Notes under the pieces: model-generated
The model's database searches: none
Seen by the model: only the letters and a program-made list of their open reading frames with translations
What the model was told of the DNA's origin: nothing
Shown: positions 12,321-22,317 of the stretch, piece after piece
Layout: the number at the start of each line of letters is the position of its first letter
Position numbering within the stretch: position 1 is the first letter of the stretch
From: Nemertoderma westbladi
Lineage: Eukaryota; Xenacoelomorpha; Nemertodermatida; Nemertodermatidae
Length of the DNA stretch: 64,000 bases
NCBI GenBank assembly: GCA_032718475.1
Contig: JAUCBJ010007778.1
Location: 1-64,000 of the forward strand
Direction: 5' to 3'
Position numbers and translations under genes: made by a program

Positions 12321-14973
12321 TCTAATATATATAAATATCGATTGTCTGTCTGTCTGTGTGTTTGTCATCGGCTATACAATCGAACCCATCTCGATGAAAT
12401 CTCGCTTGCTATAGCTCGTTAGAAAGGTCTCGCCCTAACTCGTTGCAACGTAATACTCAGAGTCGTCTGAAGTTCACCCGTCTGCCGCTAGAGGGCGATT
12501 TTCGTGATTTTCGGGCGAAATTTATCGAATTATTTCGGTTCTTCTATCGGTAATTAATAATTTAGAGGGCTAACATTTATCCCACCTGGTATAAAATTAA
12601 CATGGGTAGATTCGCCGTGTCCCATTCTCACAAAGTTTTTATTTTATTCGAGTGTTTAATATAAATATGTATGATTATTTATTGATTAAAAATCAAATAG
12701 TGTATAAATATGTCATATTCGCCAAGCACGATCGAATTGGCCTATTGGTATTGAATAGGGAAGGATTGTTTTCTGTATCATAGCAACATTAAGGTAATTA
12801 TTGAAATCGCAGCTAGCTGGCTGGGCACAGATAAGGAGCAAGCAGGCTGGAGTGTTGATTGGGGTGGGTTTGGGTTGTCTGTTGCGAATTGCTCAAGAGT
12901 AATTCTGCTTTTTCAATCATTGGCTGCATGGAAGGAGAGGTTTATAACATTTTTGTTTTACTGTTATGAATATTAAAAGGAAAATAATTATTTCTGTAGG
13001 CCTATACTTACTGTATTATTATTTTATCTAATAGTATACATCTAATCTCGATGAAATCTCGCTTACTATAGCTCGTTAGATAGGTCTCGCCCTAAGTCGT
13101 TGCAACGTAATACTCAGAGCTGTCTGAAGTTCCCCCGTCTGCCGCTAGAGGGCGAATTGTCCGATAGTGAAAACCTGATCTTATTGGGTTGTTTTTAATG
13201 CTTTTGAGCTGAAACTTGGTAGCTATATACTGCAGCATAGGCTGTATTTTTTCCGGAGTCACTGGGTTGTCTACAGTTCCCCAGTCTACCGTTAGAGGGC
13301 TAAATGTCTGAGAGTTAACATCTTCTCCAACTTTGTTATTTACAATCCGTTTAGACTGAAACTTGGTAGGCATCTACTACAGCATAGACTGTATCTTTAC
13401 TGAGTCGCAGAGTCGTCTACAATTCCCCGGTCTACCGCTAGAGGGCGAAATGTCTGAAAGTTAACATCTTCTCCAACTTTGTTATTTATAATCCATTTAG
13501 ACTGAACTTGGTAGGCATCTACTACAGCATATGCTATATCTTTACTGAGTCGCGCAGAGTTGTCTACAGTACCCGCGTCTGCCGCTAGAGGGCGAAATGT
13601 ATGAAAGTTAACATCTTCTCCAACTTTGTTATTTACAAACCTTTTAGACTGAAACTTGGTAGGCATCTACTATAGCATAGGCTATATCTTTGCGGAGTAG
13701 TAGAGTCGTCTACAGTTCCACAGTCAGCCGCAAGAGGGCGAATTGTCTGATAGTGAAAACCTCATCCCATTTGGTTCTTTTTAATCCTTTTGAACTGAAA
13801 CTTGGCAGGTATCTACTACATCCTAGGCTCTATCTTTACGGAGTTGCAGAGTCCTATACACTTCCCCAGTCTACCGCTAGAGGGTGAAATGTCTGAAAGT
13901 TACCATCTTCTCCAACTTTGTTATTTATAATCCATTTAGACTGAACTTGGTAGGCATCTACTACAGCATAGGCTATATCTTTACTGAGTCGCGCAGAGTT
14001 GTCTACATTACCCGCGTCTGCCGCTAGAGGGCGAAATGTATGAAAGTTAACATCTCCTCCAACTTTGTTATTTACAATCCTTTTAGACTGAAACTTGGTA
14101 GACATCTACTATAGCATAGGCTATATCTTTGTGGAGTAGTAGAGTCGTCTACAGTTCCACAGTCAGCCGCTAGAGGGGGAATTGTCTGATAGTGAAAACC
14201 TCATCCCATTTGGTTCTTTTTAATCCTTTTGAGCTGAAACTTGGCAGGTATCTACTACATCATAGGCTGTATCTTTACGGAGTTGCAGAGTCCTATACAC
14301 TTCCCCAGTCTACCGCTAGAGGGTGAAATGTCTGAAAGTTAACATCTTCTCCAACTTTGTTATTTACTAACGGTTTAGACTGAAACTTGTTAGGCATCTA
14401 CTACAACATAGGCTGTACCTTTACGGATTCTCAGAGTTGTATACAGTCCCCCCCATTTGACGCTAGAGGGCGAAATATCTGATAGTGAACACCTCATCCC
14501 ATTTGGTTCTTTTTAATCCTATTGAGCTGGAACTTGGCAGGAATCTACTACAGCATATTCTGTATCTTTATGGAGTCCTAGAGTCGTCTACAGTTCTTCA
14601 GTCTACCGCTAGAGGGTGAAATGTTTGAATATGAACATCTACACCAATTTTGTTATTTACAATCTGTTTAAGCTGAAACTTGAAAGGCAGGCATTTTACT
14701 TCACCATAAACCCCATCTTTACCAAACTGCAGCGCCGTCTGCATTTCACCACTCCGCAGGTAGAGGGTGGATCTGAAAGTGATCATTTTCTGGAAATTTT
14801 GTTATTTACAATCTGCCTAAAGTTGAAACTTGACAGTTATCTCTTATGGGGGTGGTGTTTTATTTAATGATGGTGTCTGTTCCGTATGCAGTTCTCAAAT
14901 CTCCCACACATATTCATATATCATCTGCACGTGCACTAGAAAGCTGTGGCCCGAAGGGCCACAGGCTTTCTAG
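12321..14973 (+). mobile_element. Helitron unit E, complete (2,653 bp)
   Basis: Canonical start, short (CTGT)n tract, about twelve core monomers, terminal hairpin and CTAG (14,970-14,973). Its first 1.3 kb matches unit D almost perfectly. From 13,639 on it follows the monomer order of unit B (offset about 7,619), so it is a mosaic. Confidence 0.85.
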
Positions 14974-17025
14974 TCTAATATATATAAATATCGATTGTCT
15001 GTCAGTCAGTCTGTCTGTCTGTGTGTTTGTCATCGGCTATACAATCGAACCCATCTCGATGAAATCTCGCTTGCTATAGCTCGTTAGAAAGGTCTCGCTC
15101 TAACTCGTTGCAACGTAATACTCAGAGTCGTCTGAAGTTCGCCCGTCTGCCGCTAGAGGGCGATTTTCGTGATTTTCGGGCGAAATTTATCGAATTATTT
15201 CGGTTCTTCTATCGGTAATTAATTATTTAGAGGGCTAACATTTATCCCACCTGGTATAAAATTAACATGGGTAGATTCGCCGTGTCCCATTCTCACAAAG
15301 TTTTTATTTTATTTGAGTGTTTAATATAAATATGTATGATTATTTATTGATTAAAAATCAAATAGTGTATAAATATGTCATATTCGCCAAGCACGATCGA
15401 ATTGGCCTATTGTTATTGAATATGGAAGGATTTTTTTCTGTATCATAGCAACGTTAAGCTTAAGGTAATTATTGAACTCGCAGCTAGCTGGCTGGGCACA
15501 GATAAGGAGCAAGCAGGCTGGAGTGTTGATTGGGGTGGGTTTGGGTTGTCTATTGCTGCATGGAAGGAGAGGTTTATAACATTTTTGTTTTACTGTTATG
15601 AATATTAAAAGTAAAATAATTATTTCTGTAGGCCTGTACTTACTGTATTATTATTTTATCTAATATTATACATCTAATCTCGATGAAATCTCGCTTACTA
15701 TAGCTCGTTAGATAGGTCTCGCCCTAACTCGTTGCAAGGTAATTCTCAGAGCCGTCTGAAGTTCCCCCGTCTGCCGCTAGAGGGCGAATTGTCCGATAGT
15801 GAAATCCTGATCTCATTGGGTTGTTTTTAATGCGTTTGAGCTGAAACTTGGTAGCTATATACTGCAGCAGCAGCATAGGCTGTATATTTCTGGAGTCACT
15901 GAGTTGTCCACAGTTCCCCAGTCTACCGTTAGAGGGCTAAATGTCTGAGAGTTAACATCTTCTCCAACTTTGTTATTGACAATCCGTTTAGACTGAAACT
16001 TGGTAGGCATCTACTACAGCATAGGCTATATCTTTACTGAGTCGCGCAGAGTTGTCTATATTACCCGCGTCTGCCGCTAGAGGGCGAAATGTATGAAAGT
16101 TAACATCTCCTCCAACTTTGTTATTTACAATCCTTTTAGACTGAAACTTGGTAGGCTTCTACTATAGCATAGGCTATATCTTTGCGGAGTAGTAGAGTCG
16201 TCTACAGTTCCACAGTCAGCCGCTAGAGGGCGAATTGTCTGATAGTGAAAACCTCATCCCATTTGGTTCCTTTTAATCATTTTGAGCTGAAACTTGGTTG
16301 GTATCTACTACATCATAGGCTGTATCTTTACGGAGTTGCAGAATCCTATTCACTTCCCCAGTCTACCGCTAGAGGGTGAAATGTCTGTAAGTTAACATCT
16401 TCTCCAACTTTGTTATTTACTAACGGTTTAGACTGAAACTTGGTAGGCATCTACTACAGCGTAGGCTGTACCTTTATGGAGTCGCAGAGTTGTATACAGT
16501 CCCCCCATCTGCCGCTAGAGGGCGAAATATCTGATAGTGAACACCTCATCCCATTTGGTTCTTTTTAATCCTATTGAGCTGGAACTTGGCAGGAATCTAC
16601 TACAGCATATGCTGTATCTTTACGGAGTCCCAGAGTCGTCTACAGTTCTTCAGTCTACCGCTAGAGGGTGAAATGTCTGAATGTGAACATCTACACCAAT
16701 TTTGTTATTTACAATCTGTTTAAGCTGAAACTTGAAAGGCAGGCATTTTACTTCACCATAAACCCCATCTTTACCAAACTGCAGCGCCGTCTGCATTTCA
16801 CCAGTCCGCAGGTAGAGGGTGGATCTGAAAGTGATCATTTTCTGGAAATTTTGTTATTTACAATCTGCCTAAAGTTGAAACTTGACAGTTATCTCTTATG
16901 GGGGTGGTGTTTTATTTAATGATGGTGTCTGTTCCGTATGCAGTTCTCAAATCTTCCACACATATTCATATATCATCTGCACGTGCACTAGAAAGCTGTG
17001 GCCCGAAGGGCCACAGGCTTTCTAG
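14974..17025 (+). mobile_element. Helitron unit F, complete with short core (2,052 bp)
   Basis: Canonical 5' end fused directly to the CTAG of unit E, a (CTGT)n tract with CAGT interruptions, about eight core monomers, and terminal hairpin plus CTAG at 17,022-17,025. It lacks part of the internal region near 15,550 that is present in other units. Its length differs from unit E by roughly four monomers. Confidence 0.85.
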
Positions 17026-18672
17026 TCTATATATATAAATATCGATTGTCTGTCTGTCTGTCTGTCTGTGAGTTTGTCATCGGCTATACAATCGAACCCA
17101 TCTCGATGAAATCTCGCTTGCTATAGCTCGTTAGAAAGATCTCGCTCTAACTCGTTGCAACGTAATACTCAGAGTCGTCTGAAGTTCACCCGTCTGCCGC
17201 TAGAGGGCGATTTTCGTGATTTTCGGGCGAAATTTATCGAATTATTTCGGTTCTTCTATCGGTAATTAATGATTTAGAGGGCTAACATTTATCCCACCTG
17301 GTATAAAATTAACATGGGTAGATTCGCCGTGTCCCATTCTCACAAAGTTTTTATTTTATTCGAGTGTTTAATATAAATATGTATGATTATTTATTGATTA
17401 AAAATCAAATAGTGTATAAATATGTCATATTCGCCAAGCACGATCGAATTGGCCTATTCTTAGTGCTGTAGTGAATAGGGAAGGATTTTTTTCTGTATCA
17501 TAGCAACGTTAAGGTAATTATTGAAATCGCAGCTAGCTGGGCACAGATAAGGAGCAAGCCAGGTTGTAGTGTTGATTGGGGTGGGTTTGGGTTGTCTGTT
17601 GCGAACTGCTCAAGTGTAATTCTGCTTTCTCAATCATTGGCTGCATGGAAGGAGAGGTTTATAACATTTTTGTTTTACTGTTATGAATATTAAAAGTAAA
17701 ATAATTATTTCTGTAGGCCTGTACTTACTGTATTATTATTTTATCTAATATTATACATCTAATCTCGATGAAATCTCGCTTACTATAGCTCGTTAGATAG
17801 GTCTCGCCCTAACTCGTTGCAACGTAAAACGTAATACTCAGAGCCGTCTGAAGTTCCCCCGTCTGCCGCTAGAGGGCGAATTGTCCGGTAGTGAAAACCT
17901 GATCTCATTGGGTTGTTTTTAATGCTTTTGAGCTGAAACTTGGTAGCTATATACTGCAGCATAGGCTGTATATTTCCGGAGTCACTGAGTTGTCCACAGT
18001 TCCCCAGTCTACCGTTGGAGGGCTAAATGTCTGAGAGTTAACATCTTCTCCAACTTTGTTATTTACAATCCTTTTAGACTGAAACTTGGTAGGCATCTAA
18101 CTATAGCATAGGCTGTACCTTTACGGAGTCGCAGAGTTGTATACAGTTCCCACATCTGCCGCTAGAGGGCGAATTGTCTGATAGTGAACACCTCATCCCA
18201 TTTGGTTCTTTTTAATCATTTTGAGCTGAAACTTGGCAGGAATCTACTACAGCATATTCTGTATCTTTACGGAGTCCCAGAGTCGTCTACAGTTCTTCAG
18301 TCTACCGCTAGAGGGTGAAATGTCTGAATGTGAACATTTACACCAATTTTGTTATTTACAATCTGTTTAAGCTGAAACTTGAAAGGTAGGCGTTTTACTT
18401 CACCATAAACCCCATCTTTACCAAACTGCAGCGCCGTCTGCATTTCACCAGTCCGCAGGTAGAGGGTGGATCTGAAAGTGATCATTTTCTGGAAATTTTG
18501 TTATTTACAATCTGCCTAAAGTTGAAACTTGACAGTTATCTCTTATGGGGGTGGTGTTTTATTTAATGATGGTGTCTGTTCCGTATGCAGTTCTCAAATC
18601 TCCCACACATATTCATATATCATCTGCACGTGCACTAGAAAGCTGTGGCCCGAAGGGCCACAGGCTTTCTAG
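17026..18672 (+). mobile_element. Helitron unit G, complete with shortest core (1,647 bp)
   Basis: Starts TCTATATATATAAA directly after the CTAG of unit F, has only about five core monomers, and ends at CTAG 18,669-18,672 followed by host T. The 3' terminal inverted repeat runs from about 18,634 to 18,673. It has a GAA loop and a stem of roughly 18 bp with one bulge, and the terminal CTAG lies within the stem. Confidence 0.85.
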
Positions 18673-19706
18673 TAAAAATATAAATATATAAAAATTCATC
18701 CCTGTACCGGTAGGCCTACTCTCAAAAATAAATTGTAACCCGTTCTAATGAGTTTAGTTTAAAGGTTAAAATAGCGTGCCACTGTAACCTTGAACCTAAA
18801 ATAATAATTTAACATTGAGGCAGGATATTAATTCGCCAAGGCGGGATTTGCGTCCAGTTCCCAGGTTCCCCCACAAACCCCCCCCTACTATATTTATTAT
18901 TTATTTTGAAATAAAGATTAAGATGTACGGTAAATAACGGCCGATGTGTATAACCAATAAAGATAATCAATAATACAATCATATCTATTCTATTTCATTT
19001 CTGTATTAACTCAGTTAACTTTAGTACATTCCTACATTCTTTCATTATTACAGTCAGTCACTGCAATTGCAAACAATCACTCATTAGGTAAGTTGGTTAG
19101 AGTACATAGAGCCACCGGCAGACCGCTAATATTTAAATGTAGACCAATAAGTTACAATGAGTGCTTGTTGATTCAGTGCCTACAAATGTGGCCTAGAATA
19201 GCTACCACTCACATAACAACCAATCAAACGTAGCTGCCCCATAACCATTGAAAGCATTCATAGACAGGCAATATTGGATGTTCACAAAATGAGTGCTTGC
19301 GTTTTTACTCTCATGTCCCTGTCTCCATTTGGTAGTTAATGTTTTGTAGTTTTTCTACTGTGTGGGGCCTACCTACGTCTTACTGTCTTACATGAAGGCT
19401 GGGCTGGTAAGCCCTAATGAAGAAAGCTGATTTTAACACACAAATGTAGGTTTTGAGTGCGTGACAGTAACACTGCTAGTCCTACTCGTTATATTTTATA
19501 TTATTTTTATATTATATTATATTAACAAAAATTCCTAACAAAAACATATACCGTTGCCGCTGACTGATCTGTCAACCTCTATCACAATCACTATGCGTTC
19601 ATTTTTTATTGTTGTAAATATATACCATTAAAATTGGTCAGTGCATAATGACGACAGAAAAAAGTAGGCCTACTGGTAGACGATTATATTATCATTACTA
19701 TTTTAG
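18673..19706 (+). other. Remaining ATG3 intron 1, with a dispersed repeat
   Basis: Non-coding intron up to the TTTTAG acceptor at 19,701-19,706. The segment 18,683-18,870 resembles 28,520-28,735: both have an AAATTCATCC start, AAAATAAA..TGTAACC or TTTAACC, then CATTGAG and GGGATTTGCGT. A shorter match lies at 40,985-41,070, so this is a family of interspersed repeats in this genome. Confidence 0.55.
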
Positions 19707-19851
19707 GTTTCGGAAATGACGTTAGATGGTAGTAAATCACATCCGGAAGCTGTTGTTGTAACTCCTCATGTTGATGAAGAAGATGATGACGAAGAAGAGG
19801 CTGCCGATATGGAGGACTATGAGGAGTCTGGTTTATTAGAGGAAGACTCAG
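19707..19851 (+). CDS. ATG3: ATG3 exon 2 (residues 125-172 plus one base)
   Basis: Internal exon between a TTTTAG acceptor and a GTAATA donor, 145 nt, phase 0 to phase 1. It encodes the flexible, acidic part of ATG3 ending in AADMEDYEESGLLEEDSG, which matches the conserved family motif; the residues before it are variable, as in other species. In human ATG3 this region contacts ATG7 and ATG12. Joining exon 1 to exon 2 keeps the frame. Confidence 0.95.
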
Positions 19852-20501
19852 GTAATAATATTTCAGAGAAAGTCGATTCCATCAGACATCCGAATAACGT
19901 GTTTGTTATATAGACACTTATTTTGGAATATGTGATAAATACCCGAAAAGTTAACCTCGCAGCGTCGCACGTGGCGAACCCAACCGTAATTTATAATTAT
20001 TTATTATTTGGGACTTTTATCAATATTCTCGAGATATTATATTTACCGAGCGTCAGAATGGTTGATAACGAGTCGAGAGAATATTGACAAAAAAATTTAA
20101 TGTCATGTAATCTCAATCTATAGGCCTATTGCTTCCATAGTTACTGCGATTCAAATTACTGTACTCCTCAACTCCCGATGCTGCCTAACTCAATGGTTAA
20201 ATAATTTAGTGTTCTGGAATATATTTAATACGTAAGTAGAGAGCCGCTAAACTATATAAACCAATTGGATTTTTACGCCGCTCAGACATTAAATAACTAA
20301 CTTTTGAGTGTGCGAATGTTTTTTGCTCAAATTACTTGCAAACCTTTTCTACCTCGATGCTCTTTCAACACATGCTATAAATAAAAATATTTTGGTGTAT
20401 ATTCGAGCCAATGACAATAACTACTTCCGAAATTCGACAACATTTTTTAATCATGACCTAGGGTTAGGATTAAATAAATATTATTAAAAAATTAATTACA
20501 G
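19852..20501 (+). other. ATG3 intron 2
   Basis: A 650-bp intron with GTAATA donor and TTACAG acceptor. AT-rich, with no other recognisable feature. Confidence 0.85.
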
Positions 20502-20932
20502 GAACGGCAGAATTGGCGACTAAAGATGAACCCAGTAATGAGGCAGCCGGTGATGAGGGGGGCGAGATAGTACAGACCCGAACCTACGATCTCATGATCA
20601 CCTACGATAAATACTACCAGACGCCCCGACTGTGGCTGGCCGGCTACAACGAGTCACGGAAACCCCTCACGCAGAAGCAGTTGTACGAGGACATATCGCA
20701 GGACCACGTTAAACGTACCGTCACCATAGAACCACACCCCCATCTCCCGCCGCCCCCCATGGCCTCCGTACATCCGTGTCGCCACGCCGATGTCATGAAG
20801 AAGATTATTGAAACTGTTGCGGAGGGTGGTAAGGATCTCGCAGTCGTTGTCTATCTCGTTATATTCCTCAAGTTCGTTCAGGCAGTGATCCCAACCATCG
20901 AATACGATTATACTAGACACTTTACGTTATAG
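20502..20932 (+). CDS. ATG3: ATG3 exon 3 (residues 173-315), catalytic core
   Basis: Last coding exon, entered in phase 1, with TAG stop at 20,930-20,932. It encodes the E2 core: the [20 protein letters not shown] block, EDISQDHV, the HPHLPPPPM loop, and the catalytic cysteine in VHPCRH (Cys265, codon 20,777-20,779; human Cys264). The C-terminus is [17 protein letters not shown] plus TL. All key residues are intact and the total length matches the family, so the gene looks functional despite the 17-kb intron. AATAAA occurs at 20,947-20,952, unusually close to the stop, and again at 21,274-21,279, which is the more plausible polyadenylation signal. Confidence 0.97.
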
Positions 20933-22317
20933 ATATCGTTGAAAAAAATAAATTTTTTAGGAGTAAATTAACTTATATTATATGGCGTTTCTTATAATTA
21001 CTGTAACTTGTGGTGCAGATTCATATTTCTTCTTCCTTCCAATATATACTGATTCCCGAAGATTACTCTCTATAGGTATCCAGGTTTTAATTACCTTTGT
21101 TACTTATTATAAATTTATTGATAAAGTAACTTGCGTAATTCTTATATATTTTAGAAAATATAAATCTTCAAATTTTAATATCAGATCATGATTTCATTTA
21201 CAACGCTCAGATGGTTACCAGCTTCAAGGGGCGATTCACCCCACCTCCCACAGTCTTTTTTAATTAGATACCCAATAAAACATTTTATGGTGATTCCGAA
21301 TCTGAAATCAGTTTTTTATAAGTTGTTTCGTTATTGAGTCATGGCAACATTTGAAATTTTCACCCAGAATTTGTAATTTTGGTGCAGCTCTAAAATTGCC
21401 ACCAAGGAATACTATCCAACACCAATAATTTTCTATTTTCGGAATAGTCACCACAAATTAGCCCATAGGTTTCAAAACCATAAATGGGTATTTTTGAAAG
21501 ATTTCAAAAGCGTTCACTTAATTGGTTCATGTTTGCTCAGTTGTAAATAGAAGAAAATTTTAATGGCAATTTCTCGCGGTGGTTTTTTTCGGACACTTTA
21601 TTTACTTTTTCACTACTCAACCGATTTTCTTTGATGACTTAATATTTTACAATTTGATTTTAAAAAATTTATGGCGGTTTTTGTTTTAAAAGTACTCAAA
21701 CGTCGAAAATTTTGCGAGTTTTTGGTATAATAGTAGACAGCAGCATCTGTACTGCTACAGTTATACAATTTTATAACAAAACCGCATTGTGCAGCTGACC
21801 TCAACTTATTTACTTTCAATGTCATGATGATATACGATGGCTCATCGAGAAAATTATGTTCCATTTTATACGAAATATTGAGTTTATGAGTTTTAAAAGG
21901 CCAGTAACTGTTTGTAAACTAAGAGGTATGATACTTATTGCTTTGGTTGGACTTTTAAGGGAGCTTAGGATTAATGTTTCATTCTCAGGCGAACCCCAGT
22001 ACCGCAGTACCCCAGTAGCACGCGTCCTAATCACTGAAACATGGTGACTGGTAACTGAAACAGAAGGTCGTGCTACGGGCCTTCGGGGGCTTCGAACAAT
22101 TAAAATAGGCAAGCTATTTACTCTTCTGCTATATCTCATCTAGCACCTATAAATGAACATGCTGACGTCAGATTTTGGCTGACCCCCTCCCCTCCCCTCA
22201 TCAGCACGTCATCAGATTTTCCCAACCCCCCCCCCCCCCCCCCCCCCTAAAGTGCTGACGTCATACTTGGGCGGCCCCAAAGGTTCAGTTGATGGGTTTG
22301 GAAGTTCAGTAAAAAGG
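20933..22317. other. ATG3 3' flank; no further gene seen
   Basis: The ATG3 3' UTR probably ends near 21,300. The rest contains only short ORFs on both strands without family features. A 22-base C tract (22,226-22,247) lies between two TGACGTCA octamers (22,163-22,170 and 22,256-22,263), near a tandem-like CTGACGTCAGATTTT motif. Confidence 0.5.

Larger units (their letters stand above)
2674..18672 (+). mobile_element. Head-to-tail concatemer of non-autonomous Helitron/Helentron-type elements in ATG3 intron 1
   Basis: Seven units follow one another without host DNA between them: 2674-5346, 5347-7353, 7354-9916, 9917-12320, 12321-14973, 14974-17025 and 17026-18672. Full units begin with TCTAATATATATAAA (or a close variant) and end in a hairpin whose outer arm carries the terminal CTAG. 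Three joints read CTAG directly into TCTA (7353/7354, 14973/14974, 17025/17026). The block is flanked by A at 2673 and T at 18673, the A/T target preferred by many Helitrons, with no target duplication. Known Helitron relatives with a microsatellite and a tandem core (bivalve pearl-type and HINE elements) share this plan. No Rep/helicase ORF is present, so the copies are non-autonomous. The short ORFs in the array are satellite translations. Confidence 0.88.

Noticed and set aside
2674-18672. Many 60-93-codon ORFs repeated across the array as a protein family
   Set aside because: They are in-register translations of the 146-bp satellite and element ends, appear on both strands, and have no start context, splice or family support.
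2674-18672. An autonomous Helitron in the array
   Set aside because: No Rep HUH motif or helicase-like ORF exists in any unit; every unit is under 2.7 kb and is mostly satellite.
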